Source: Longimicrobium sp. (lineage in GTDB: Bacteria > Gemmatimonadota > Gemmatimonadetes > Longimicrobiales > Longimicrobiaceae). From it: a stretch of DNA of 64,000 nucleotides. Shown one piece after another: positions 23,867 to 31,381 of this stretch. The position numbers and the translations under genes are program-made. The DNA lies in NCBI GenBank assembly GCA_036389135.1, contig DASVQP010000030.1, positions 1-64,000 of the forward strand, read 5' to 3'. The notes beneath the pieces are model-generated. The model saw only the letters and a program-made list of their open reading frames with translations. It was not told the origin of the DNA and ran no database searches. The stretch's first letter is position 1. Every line of letters begins with the position of its first letter.

Positions 23867-24152
23867 GCGGGCCGCGGGATCAGACCCGGAGTCCGCGCAG
23901 GCGGACGTCGCATGGTCCAGTGGCAAACCCACCGGAGCGGGTGAAGCCGGAGCGGGGCCACGCAAGGGCACCCAGAAGAAGGATGGCGGCGATAGGCGGG
24001 CTCCACAGGGGCCGGTTGAAAGAGAAACGCGAAATTGGCGCACGAGAGCGGCGGCGCACATGTTGAGTGCCTGATCACCACGCCACTTCAACGAGAGTAC
24101 CAGGGTGGCCACGGGATATTGCACCGACCCCACCTCTCTTCCTGTTGCGCCT

Positions 24153-24566
24153 ATGTCCGACGTTGACCTCTCCTTCGCACACCTGGATGATCGGGCGCTC
24201 GCTGAGCACATCAGCAATCTCTTCATCGAGCTCAACCTTGCCGAGCGGGAGCTGTACCGTCGCAAGGCCGTCCTGATCACGAAGTTCCCGCGCGGGTGGA
24301 GAGAGCCGCCCAAAGGTGCAGTCCTCTCTGCCGAGGAGCACCACTGGTATGTAGATGCGCTGGAGAACTACATCGAGAGTGCGCTTGCGAACCTGAAGTG
24401 CCGCCCCGGCGACGGCACATTCCCATGGGCCGAGGTCTGGGGACTACCGGGCAGCTTAGGGCCCATCCCGCTACGCACCATCCGCGATCTGGTCCGCAGC
24501 GCACACGAACACGCGCATTCCACGCTTGCCACGCGTGCTGCTGAAAGAAGGGAGCCGGAACGATAG
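24153..24566 (+). CDS. Hypothetical protein
   Basis: A 137-residue soluble, mostly helical protein (MSDVDLSFAHLDDRALAEHI). There is no signal peptide, membrane helix or motif I recognise. GTG 24105 would add 16 residues of poor quality, so ATG 24153 is preferred; neither has a clear ribosome site. Codon use is somewhat less GC-biased than in its neighbours, which could mean foreign origin. It stands alone between two repeat elements. Confidence 0.45.
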   Translation: MSDVDLSFAHLDDRALAEHISNLFIELNLAERELYRRKAVLITKFPRGWREPPKGAVLSAEEHHWYVDALENYIESALANLKCRPGDGTFPWAEVWGLPGSLGPIPLRTIRDLVRSAHEHAHSTLATRAAERREPER

Positions 24567-24613
24567 GCGGCGGCTCTCGTCGTGGCGCTCCTGAGCCGGC
24601 TGCGGCGCATTCC

Positions 24614-24714
24614 ATGGCACGGGCAGCCACGTGGGGCGGCCCCTACGAGGTTCCGGTGCGGAATGCGGGGTTCGAGGCGGGGCGAGGGTGGGCGCGATGA
24701 ATCGCGCCCCTACG
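24614..24714. repeat. Modular hairpin repeat, family B, copy 1
   Basis: Two hairpin modules occur: GGCACGGGCAGCCACGTGGG with GGCGGCCCCTAC (24616-24646), and GGGTGGGCGCGATGAATCGCGCCCCTAC (24686-24713), whose GGCGCGAT/ATCGCGCC arms are self-complementary. The reverse complement of the same modules is found at 44270-44434. The motif GTAGGGGC bounds each module. It is non-coding and lies between the hypothetical protein and a lipoprotein gene. Confidence 0.7.
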
Positions 24715-24735
24715 ACGGATCGGGTTGGCGCGAGT

Positions 24736-25095
24736 CTACTGGCTTGGCTGCGCCTCCAGGCGATTGCAGGCGGCAAGGAGGTGCTCGCGGACGGTGCCCT
24801 CCGCCTGGGCGGCCTGGGTGCGGCAGAGGGCGACCTGGTCCTGCTTCGTTTCCCTGTGAGGCACCGGCTTCGTCTCCACGCCGCGGACGGCGCGGGTGAT
24901 GGAGTCGCTGTACGCGGCGCGCTTCTGGACCACCGCCGCCGACTCGGCGGGGGTGAGCTGCGGCTGCGGCACATCCAGCACCGTCTCCTGGTCCTCGGCG
25001 GGGGCGGGGGCGCTCTGCTGCGGGTCGTCGTCGCCACGGCAGGCGGCCAGGCCGGCGATCGTCAGCAGGGCGGCGGCGGTGATGCGGATCGGCAT
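24736..25095 (-). CDS. Small predicted lipoprotein
   Basis: A 119-residue lipoprotein. The signal peptide MPIRITAAALLTIAGLAAC carries a good lipobox (GLAAC, Cys19). The mature part is short, acidic and Pro/Ala/Gln-rich at first (DDDPQQSAPAPAEDQ), then helical with two more cysteines (ALCRTQ and AACNRL), perhaps forming a disulfide. I do not recognise a family. It stands downstream of the S74-domain surface protein on the same strand, but a strong terminator separates them. Confidence 0.65.
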   Translation of the reverse strand: MPIRITAAALLTIAGLAACRGDDDPQQSAPAPAEDQETVLDVPQPQLTPAESAAVVQKRAAYSDSITRAVRGVETKPVPHRETKQDQVALCRTQAAQAEGTVREHLLAACNRLEAQPSQ

Positions 25096-25115
25096 ATGGG
25101 GTGGCTGGGCGTGTG

Positions 25116-25168
25116 GGGAAAACGGAAAACGGCGAGAGGCCGCCCACGAGCACGTCGTGGGCGGCCTC
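25116..25168 (-). terminator. Rho-independent terminator of the S74-domain gene
   Basis: A perfect 14-bp stem, GAGGCCGCCCACGA (25136-25149) with TCGTGGGCGGCCTC (25155-25168), and a 5-base loop. On the minus strand it is followed by CGCCGTTTTCCGTTTTCCCC. It lies about 20 bases after the stop of the gene ending at 25188. Confidence 0.85.
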
Positions 25169-25187
25169 GGCTACGGTCAGGGGCGGG

Positions 25188-26306
25188 TCAGGGCTTGGGC
25201 TGCTGCCCGATCAGCGCTTCCAGGCGGGCGAGACGCGCCTCGAGCTCGGCGTTGCGGGCGCGCAGCGCCTCGATCTCGGCGGCCTGGCGGGTGGTGCGCT
25301 CGTCGAGCGCCTTGACGCCGGCGAAGTTCACCCCGTCGATGTCCAGGTGGCCGATGGCGAGCGGCTCCGTCCCCAGCTTGAACTCGCGCCAGAAGTCCTC
25401 GGCGAACGGCCCCAGGTGCCGCGAGTTCCGCCCCTCGTCGATGTAGTTCCAGCTGTTCACCGGGACGCGGCGCATGCGGGTGAGGACGTCCTCGCCGTCG
25501 ACCTCGTTGAAGTTCTCCTTGAGCGTCATGCTGGACGAGCAGACGATGGAGGCGCCGCCCGCCGCGATGTTGCACCCGTTGGTGAGCGTCGCGTTGCTGC
25601 GGAAGCGGAAGCCGCCCGCGGCGCGCACGGCGAACTCGTTGTTGGCCACGGCTTCGATCGAGTCCGTGGTCGACGCGTCGCCGAAGACCTTGGCGCCCGT
25701 GTGGCCGTTGGTGCTGGCGCGGTAGCCGAACGCCATCGAGTAGTCCGCGTCGGCCGTGGTGGTGTAGCCGATCGCCACCGCCGCGTCACCGTCGCTGGTG
25801 TTGTTGTTCCCGATCGCCACGCCCGAGTGGTCCTTGACATCATTGTTGAGCCCCAGCGCGACGCCGAAGTAGCCCAGTTCGGTCCCCGAGCCCCACACCT
25901 TGTTGCCGCTGCCCAACGCGATCCCCGCCTGTGCGGAGGCCTCGACGGTGTTCTGGTTGCCCATGGCGAAGGAGTAGATCCCCGCCGCCGTGGTCAGGGC
26001 GCCGCCGGCCCAGGAGTAGTAGCCGATGTTGGACTCATCCCACTGCCCGCCCACGTCCACGTAGCCGGCGCGGAACGCCACCTTCTGCGGGTGCCACATC
26101 ATCCGCCAGCCGGCGCCGGAGGCGGGGATGATTCCGTAGCCGATCTGCCCCAGCGCCACCACTCCGCCGGCGCTGTCCACGCGGAAGCGGTCGCCGGCGG
26201 GAGAGCCCGAGCGGAGCTGCAGGAGGATGTCCGACTGCGCGGCGGCGGGAACCCCGGTGGTGGCGAGCGCCGCGGCAGCGAGCAGAGTCTTCAGGATGCG
26301 CTGCAT
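25188..26306 (-). CDS. Secreted YadA-head-like protein with S74 chaperone domain
   Basis: A 372-residue secreted protein. Signal peptide residues 1-23. Residues about 111-205 contain YadA/Hia-type head repeats (SFAMGNQNTVEASAQAGIALGSGN, AVAIG, MAFGYRAS), which form trimeric left-handed beta rolls. Residues about 257-340 form a peptidase S74 intramolecular chaperone domain (SSMTLKENFNEV ... WNYIDEG ... HLGPFAEDF), the trimerisation and self-cleavage domain of phage tailspikes. The end is a coiled coil (about 335-366). No membrane anchor domain of trimeric autotransporters is present. ATG 26306 precedes a normal signal peptide. It is likely a trimeric surface or secreted fibre. Confidence 0.8.
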   Translation of the reverse strand: MQRILKTLLAAAALATTGVPAAAQSDILLQLRSGSPAGDRFRVDSAGGVVALGQIGYGIIPASGAGWRMMWHPQKVAFRAGYVDVGGQWDESNIGYYSWAGGALTTAAGIYSFAMGNQNTVEASAQAGIALGSGNKVWGSGTELGYFGVALGLNNDVKDHSGVAIGNNNTSDGDAAVAIGYTTTADADYSMAFGYRASTNGHTGAKVFGDASTTDSIEAVANNEFAVRAAGGFRFRSNATLTNGCNIAAGGASIVCSSSMTLKENFNEVDGEDVLTRMRRVPVNSWNYIDEGRNSRHLGPFAEDFWREFKLGTEPLAIGHLDIDGVNFAGVKALDERTTRQAAEIEALRARNAELEARLARLEALIGQQPKP

Positions 26307-26346
26307 CTGGATACCGTTGGGTAAGGGGTGGAGGCTGGAGGATGGT

Positions 26347-28122
26347 CTACGAGGGTCGGACGCGGATGCGGTAGCCTGCACTCCGGAGCCTCCCGCCCTG
26401 CACCACGATGCGGCCGCCCGACACGTTGATGTTGCTGGTGACGGTGTACGTTCCCAGCACGCGGAGGTTGCGCACGTTGAAGTTGCTGAGCCCGCCGCCC
26501 ACCGTGGTCGCGGTTCCGCTCAGGATGAGACGGCCCGTTCCCAGGAACTGCCCGTTGTTCCCGATCTGCACCGGTCCGTTCACCGTGAGGTCGAACGGAC
26601 CGAGGTTGATGTTCGGGGGCACCCCGCTGCCATCCGTCATCGTGACGCCCGCGATCGTCTGGTTGGCCACGAGCAGCGGATAGTTCGGGCGGTCGCCGGG
26701 AATGATCACGGAGTCCTGCACGCCGGTGGTCATGTTCTGCACCCAGTTGCCGTTCTCCGGCCACCCGGTGTTCACGTTCCCCGTCCAGGTGCGCGTCATC
26801 CCGTTCACCAACACCGTTGTCTGCCCCTGCAGCCGCCGCCCGCGGGCGAAAAGGGTGGAGGTGCCATACGTGGTGTAGGTGGGAACCTGCGTCGCGGACC
26901 CCCCGGTGAGCCCGGCGGGCGCCGGCATCGTGGCGGTCCCGTCGCTGGAGGTAAGCGTCGCCGTATCGGCCGAAAGCGCGTTCACGTTGCCGTAGCGGTC
27001 CATGGAGCGCACGACCACGGAGTACGGCATCCCGTAGTTCGCGACTGCCGCATCACCCGCGGTGAAGTAGGCGTTGCAGGGGTCCAGCGTCTCGCCGGGG
27101 CGGAAGATCGCCAGCCGGGTGTACCCGGCGGGCGAGGTCATCGTCGTGACGGGCGAGCCCGACGGGCCCGCGGTGCGGACGGTGCAGATGCCGCGTTGGC
27201 CGGGGTAGTCGGTCACGAAGGGCGACCGCGCCGGGCTGCCGGGAAGGACCGTCACCGTGGTGGCGCCGAGCGCGGCGGCACGGTCCCTCAGGAGCCGCAC
27301 CGCCGTCGTGTCGGTGCTCTCCTCGATCGACTCCGTCATGCGGGTTTCGCTGTCCTGCACCACCAGCATCTGCACGACCACGGTGAACACGTCGGCCGTG
27401 TTCCCCGCCGGGGCCAGGGGGAGGCGGAAATTGAGCGTCACCACTCCCGAGTAGTCGTTGGCCGATGCCGCGGCCGGCAGGGTGCGGCTGGTGGCGCTGG
27501 AGGGGTTCCGCACGACGAAGCCGTACGGGAAGATCCCGGTGATCCCCGCGGGGAGGGGGATGGCCGCGACTTCGGCCTCCTCGAACACCTGCAGCGCGTC
27601 CGGGTAGAGGCCGCGCATCTTGCCGTCCGCCCCCATCGCCACGGCGCCGGTGGGAACGATCTTGGGCGGCACCTGGTCAGACGCGTTGGTGCCGTCGAAC
27701 AGCCTCACCTGCGAGTAGGGCGTGCCCGGCCTCGTCGCCGCCGTCATCACCGGGATCAGCGTCACGTTGGTGAGCGGCCCCCCCGTGGAGTTGCGCAGCC
27801 GGTACATGAAGGAAATGTACCGTTGCCCGCCCTCCACGCGGCTTCCCTCGATGAAGGAGCTCGCGGAGATCTGCTCGATGCTGATGCCGCTGCTCACGGG
27901 AGTGAGCGCCATGCTCGCGCCGTCGGGCGTGAGCCGGACCGCGTTGGCGCTTCCCGACGGCGTGGGGCCGCCGATTCCCGTCATCGTGAACTCGAACACC
28001 CCAACCGGAAGCGGAGCCGGAGGGCCGGGCTCCTTCTCCACGGGTGGGGCGGTGGGCTGGTCCGCGCAGGCGCTGAGTGCTACGAGGAGCGCCATGCCGC
28101 ATATGGCACGATGATACGACAA
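26347..28122 (-). CDS. Large predicted lipoprotein with beta-rich domains
   Basis: A 591-residue lipoprotein with lipobox VALSAC at residues about 14-19. It is Gly/Thr/Ser/Val-rich with several beta-sandwich-like stretches and a Big-type pattern (VRSMDRYGNVNALSADTATLTSSDG, about residues 366-390). The C-terminal 150 residues have right-handed beta-helix character (GTGRLILSGTATTVGGGLSN, VLGTYTVTSNINVSGG). I do not recognise a named family. It lies 40 bases upstream of the S74-domain gene on the same strand, so the two may be co-transcribed and form one surface structure. Confidence 0.7.
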   Translation of the reverse strand: MSYHRAICGMALLVALSACADQPTAPPVEKEPGPPAPLPVGVFEFTMTGIGGPTPSGSANAVRLTPDGASMALTPVSSGISIEQISASSFIEGSRVEGGQRYISFMYRLRNSTGGPLTNVTLIPVMTAATRPGTPYSQVRLFDGTNASDQVPPKIVPTGAVAMGADGKMRGLYPDALQVFEEAEVAAIPLPAGITGIFPYGFVVRNPSSATSRTLPAAASANDYSGVVTLNFRLPLAPAGNTADVFTVVVQMLVVQDSETRMTESIEESTDTTAVRLLRDRAAALGATTVTVLPGSPARSPFVTDYPGQRGICTVRTAGPSGSPVTTMTSPAGYTRLAIFRPGETLDPCNAYFTAGDAAVANYGMPYSVVVRSMDRYGNVNALSADTATLTSSDGTATMPAPAGLTGGSATQVPTYTTYGTSTLFARGRRLQGQTTVLVNGMTRTWTGNVNTGWPENGNWVQNMTTGVQDSVIIPGDRPNYPLLVANQTIAGVTMTDGSGVPPNINLGPFDLTVNGPVQIGNNGQFLGTGRLILSGTATTVGGGLSNFNVRNLRVLGTYTVTSNINVSGGRIVVQGGRLRSAGYRIRVRPS

Positions 28123-28215
28123 GGGGTACCCTGGCCCTGCGGGGAAGGTGAACTCGGTTTGGCGGGAGTTGGGTCGGGCCGGAGCCGGCGGCGATGATGC
28201 GGGTGGGGCGACCTG

Positions 28216-28359
28216 CTACAGCCCGCCGCCGCCGCTGAGCTGCAGCGTGATCTCCGTAAGCCGACCGGCATTCTCCACCCTGGGCGCCACGAACGGCTGC
28301 CTCGGCGCGGGGGCCGGCTGCGGCGTGGGCGACGACGGGGAGTTGAGTTGCTCAGCCAT
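28216..28359 (-). CDS. 47-residue lasso-leader-like RiPP precursor candidate
   Basis: A small gene, too short for routine calling. The peptide has a Ser/Pro-rich N-terminus (PSSPTPQPAPAPRQ), then PFVAPRVENAGRLTEITLQ and a tail LSGGGGL. The middle matches the lasso-peptide leader pattern YxxPxLxxxGxxxxxT, here F-V-A-P-R-V-E-N-A-G-R-L-T-E-I-T. The tail is too short and lacks the Asp/Glu needed for a lasso ring. A good sigma-70 promoter sits about 70 bases upstream, and an HprK-like kinase, a known companion in lasso clusters, is the next gene upstream. No B1 or B2 protein is in the window. It may be an orphan precursor or a kinase substrate. Confidence 0.6.
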   Translation of the reverse strand: MAEQLNSPSSPTPQPAPAPRQPFVAPRVENAGRLTEITLQLSGGGGL

Positions 28360-28427
28360 GTGTCTCGTTTGGGGGATGCGCGTGTGAATCAGGAATGAAG
28401 AACGGCGGAGTGGGTGCCGCGAAGGAT

Positions 28428-28456
28428 ATATTTACCTGCTCAGTGCCATTTGTCAA
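28428..28456 (-). promoter_or_regulatory. Sigma-70-type promoter for the 47-residue peptide
   Basis: On the minus strand a perfect -35 TTGACA (28451-28456) is followed after 17 bases by AAATAT (28428-28433) in a locally AT-rich patch. Transcription would start near 28420, giving a leader of about 60 bases before ATG 28359. It lies between the kinase stop (28509) and the peptide, so the peptide can be expressed independently. Confidence 0.65.
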
Positions 28457-28508
28457 CCCACTTTCTCGTTCTTGCGCAAACTGCCACATCGCCTACGGAA
28501 CAATGGCT

Positions 28509-29450
28509 TTAGCGGGGTAATGCCGCGAAAAGGGCTGCCAGGCGAGCCGGATCGTTTAGGGTGTCGCGTCCCAGGCGGGCGTCGCGGGCGGGGAGCCTTG
28601 CGATGCGCGCGAGGAGGGCCAGGAGGGGGCGGGCGGACGACGGGACCGCCGCCAGCCAGGGTGAGTTGCGCAGGAGCCGGGTGAGCGCGTCCGCGGCGCT
28701 GGCGCGTTCCAGGCGGGTGGGCTCGCCCGCCTCCACGCGCGGGAAGAGGATCCCCGCCAGCGGGGCCGCCGCGCGCCGGCTTCCGGGGCCGAACAGTTCG
28801 TCTGGATCTACGGGGGAGCGCAGGCCGAGCGACTCTCCGCGGGCGAAGCCGTCGTCCAGGGTGAAGCGGCGGGGCAGGCCGGTGGCGACCAGCGTGCCCG
28901 CGTCGTCCGCGTGGACCACCACCTGGTCGTCCGCCAGGTAGCTATGCCCGGCGCGGACCAGGTTGGCGCACGTCGTGGTCTTGCCGCTGTGCGTATCGCC
29001 CACCAGCACCCACGCCCCTCCGCCCGGCGCCACGACCGCCGCGCCGTGCAGCAGCGCCCGGTGCTGGCGCGCGAGCAGGAGCGCCGCCGCTATCGACAGC
29101 GCCTCGCGTATTCTGAGCCTGCCCTCGGGCGAGTTCTGCGCCCCCGCGGCTACTTCGACGCGGGCACGCTGCGCATCCAGCTCCACCACCCCTCCGACCT
29201 CCCCGCCGGCTCTGGCCAGGACGACGCGCTCCCCCTCGATCCACCCCTCCATCCCTGGCGCGCGTATGGATGGCGTGCCGCTCGGGCGCGGAGGTGCACG
29301 ACCTTCCACCAGCTCGATCAGCGCGCGCACCGGCGTCGCGCCCGCGGACGGAAGCGGATACACCCAGTCCTCGGCGGCGCCCTCCAGCGAGGGCGCCACC
29401 CGCAGGCCCAGCGCGCCGTCGCCAAGGATGTCGCGACAATCAGTGTGCAT
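28509..29450 (-). CDS. HprK-like serine kinase
   Basis: A 313-residue protein with an HPr kinase/phosphorylase-like nucleotide-binding core. The P-loop GDTHSGKTTT is at 151-160, preceded by LLHGAAVV and followed by LADDQVVVH (about 172-180), which fits the HprK order. The roughly 120 N-terminal residues are variable. It lacks the PTS-type C-terminal signature. Such stand-alone kinases occur in lasso-peptide clusters (for example paeninodin), where they phosphorylate the precursor. Downstream on the same strand is the 47-residue lasso-leader-like peptide, so the two may form a unit. The substrate is inferred. Confidence 0.75.
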   Translation of the reverse strand: MHTDCRDILGDGALGLRVAPSLEGAAEDWVYPLPSAGATPVRALIELVEGRAPPRPSGTPSIRAPGMEGWIEGERVVLARAGGEVGGVVELDAQRARVEVAAGAQNSPEGRLRIREALSIAAALLLARQHRALLHGAAVVAPGGGAWVLVGDTHSGKTTTCANLVRAGHSYLADDQVVVHADDAGTLVATGLPRRFTLDDGFARGESLGLRSPVDPDELFGPGSRRAAAPLAGILFPRVEAGEPTRLERASAADALTRLLRNSPWLAAVPSSARPLLALLARIARLPARDARLGRDTLNDPARLAALFAALPR

Positions 29451-29466
29451 TCAAGGAACGGTTGGC

Positions 29467-29552
29467 CTCACACAGAGACACAGAGGAAACGGCAAGAAGA
29501 AGGAGAGTCCACCCTCCGCGTCTTGCTTTTTCCCTCTGCGTCTCTGTGTGAG
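29467..29552. repeat. Inverted-repeat intergenic element, family A
   Basis: The left arm CTCACACAGAGACACAGAGGAAAC and the right arm with TCCCTCTGCGTCTCTGTGTGAG are almost perfectly complementary, with a purine-rich then pyrimidine-rich centre. This is one of the cleanest copies. It fills the gap between the HprK-like kinase start (29450) and the metallopeptidase stop (29561). Confidence 0.85.
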
Positions 29553-29560
29553 ATCGCTGT

Positions 29561-31243
29561 TCAGAGGCCGAGCACGTCCGTGCCCTGTTCGAAGACCACG
29601 TCGACGGGGATGCCGGCGCGGCTGACGCGGTCGAGGTCGGCGCGGAGCTGCGGGTCCACGACGCCGTAGCGCTCCATGAAGGCGCGGACCGCGGCGTGGT
29701 CCCCGTTGCCCTGCATGCGCAGGATCTCGGCGGAGAGCGCGTCCATGGCGGCCTGCATCTTCGGCAGATCGACGCGGTACGTGCCGGTGGCGTCGCGGGT
29801 GAAGGCGCCGCGCTCCTGCAGGAAGTGGAACGTCGCCATGTTCGCGCGCCCGTGCGCCGACGTCGCGCCGAAGCGAACCGAGCGAAAGATTCCCGCCAGG
29901 AAGGTAACGTAGTTGTTCTGGATGGCCGCGCCGCTCATCTCGCCGCGGCGGGAGAGCTGCGTGACCATGTAGAGGCCCAGCACGTCCGCCTTCTCCTCTT
30001 CTAGCCCGCCCGCCTGCTCGCGCAGCGCCTCGCGCACGGTGCCGCGGCCGTTGATGGTGTTCTTGATCCCCAGCCCGTGCGCCACCTCGTGGAACATGGT
30101 GTTCTCGAAGAAGGCGTCGAACGTCACGTTCGCCACCTGGTCCGGCGCGATCAGCAGCCGCGCGATGGGCGCCATGATGGCGTCGAACTTGACGCGCATC
30201 GCGTTCTTGAGCTGCAGGCGCCGCGTCCCCTTTCGGAGCTGCACCTCCTCGTCGTTGGGGAGGTTGATGGCGATCGTCTTGGCGCCGGAGTTGGCCTGCC
30301 CCGCGTAGTAGACCGCGTCGTACGCGTTCAGGTCGCTGTCGGTGCCCGGCGTCTCGCGCTTGTACTCCGCGGGGACGGGGAGGCCGCGCTGCAGCTCCGG
30401 GAGGAAGGCGGCGTAGCGCGCCAGGCGGCGGCTCCACTCCAGGTCCTTGACCAGCACGTACGCCTCCGCGGCGGCCTTGTAGCCGAAGAGGGCGTCCTCG
30501 TACGTCTCGATGGGGCCGATCACCACGTCCAGCGTGTTGTCCTTCATGTCCAGCCACGCCAGGTCGCTGGGCTGGTACTGGTCGTTGAGGAGGGCGTCCG
30601 CGCGCAGCTCCAGGTAGCGGCGCAGCGACGCCTGCGGAGCCAGCGCCGCGGCCTGGCGCAGGAGCGCGGATGCGCGGCGCATCTGCGGCGCGTAGGCCAC
30701 GTGGAAGGGCACCGCCGTCAGCCGCCCGCCCTCGCGGCGGACCAGCGTGTACAGGCTGCGCAGCGAGTCCGCGCGCGCGCCGCCGCCGGCCACCGCGCGC
30801 TCGAACTCCTCCTTGGTCATGTCTGAGGGATAGAAACGCGCTCCTTGCGGCTTGGCGCCCGCGCCCGCCACGAACGGCGCATCTCCTTGCAGGCGGTCCC
30901 ACGGGCCGTAATTGATCTCGGCGAAGCGGCGCGTGCTGGGGTCGCGCAGCGATGCGAGGAGCGAATCGCGGCTCCCGTACGCCTGCATCCAGAAGATGTC
31001 GTCCATCTCGCGCGACGCCGCGATCAGGAGCGGGATCATCCTGCGCTCGGCGGGCGTGAGGGCGCTCAGCTCCGCGGTCAGGCGCACCGTGCGGTAGGCG
31101 GCCACGCGCGCCGCCATCGAGTCCTGCGCGGGCGCGGCGGCGGGCATGGGCGCGGGCTGTGGATCGGCCACGGGCCCGCATGCGGCGGCCAGGAGAAGCG
31201 CTGTGCCCAGCAGTGGGCGTCGGATCGTCATCGGATCTCGCAT
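29561..31243 (-). CDS. Lipoprotein zinc metallopeptidase, DPP III (M49)-like
   Basis: A 560-residue lipoprotein with lipobox LLAAAC near residue 22. The zinc site is MFHEVAHGLG (HExxH, about residues 391-395), and EEEKADVLGLY about 45 residues later provides the third ligand Glu, as in dipeptidyl peptidase III relatives. Typical M49 has HExxGH; here the spacing is the shorter HExxH. The N-terminal half is helical. It probably cleaves peptides in the periplasm or at the outer membrane. It is flanked by two repeat elements and probably transcribed alone. ATG 31231 is an alternative start. Confidence 0.72.
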   Translation of the reverse strand: MRDPMTIRRPLLGTALLLAAACGPVADPQPAPMPAAAPAQDSMAARVAAYRTVRLTAELSALTPAERRMIPLLIAASREMDDIFWMQAYGSRDSLLASLRDPSTRRFAEINYGPWDRLQGDAPFVAGAGAKPQGARFYPSDMTKEEFERAVAGGGARADSLRSLYTLVRREGGRLTAVPFHVAYAPQMRRASALLRQAAALAPQASLRRYLELRADALLNDQYQPSDLAWLDMKDNTLDVVIGPIETYEDALFGYKAAAEAYVLVKDLEWSRRLARYAAFLPELQRGLPVPAEYKRETPGTDSDLNAYDAVYYAGQANSGAKTIAINLPNDEEVQLRKGTRRLQLKNAMRVKFDAIMAPIARLLIAPDQVANVTFDAFFENTMFHEVAHGLGIKNTINGRGTVREALREQAGGLEEEKADVLGLYMVTQLSRRGEMSGAAIQNNYVTFLAGIFRSVRFGATSAHGRANMATFHFLQERGAFTRDATGTYRVDLPKMQAAMDALSAEILRMQGNGDHAAVRAFMERYGVVDPQLRADLDRVSRAGIPVDVVFEQGTDVLGL

Positions 31244-31305
31244 CGTTGAAAAGTCCCATTCGGCTGAACCCGCTGAGAATGGAGCCGCCGCGGCGAAACG
31301 GCAAT

Positions 31306-31380
31306 CTCACGCGAAGGCGCAAAGACGCAAAGTAAGGACGGCGGAAGTACTTTCTTTGCGACTTCGCGTCTTTGCGTGAG
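31306..31380. repeat. Inverted-repeat element, CGCAAAG variant of family A
   Basis: The left arm CTCACGCGAAGGCGCAAAGACGCAAAG and the right arm CTTTGCGACTTCGCGTCTTTGCGTGAG form a long hairpin of about 75 bases in all. The ends (CTCAC...GTGAG) match the family A ends, but the arm sequence differs (CGCAAAGA instead of CACAGAGA). It ends two bases before the aldo/keto reductase stop, so it may act as its terminator. Confidence 0.8.
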
Positions 31381-31381
31381 A

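Noticed and set aside
23784-24074. 96-codon frame after the pilin gene
   Set aside because: It runs through the GGCTGAAGCC hairpin repeats, has no ribosome site and has a repeat-derived composition.
28216-28359. A true lasso peptide precursor
   Set aside because: The tail after the leader-like part is only about eight residues and lacks an acidic ring residue; no B1 or B2 gene is near. It is kept only as a lasso-leader-like candidate.
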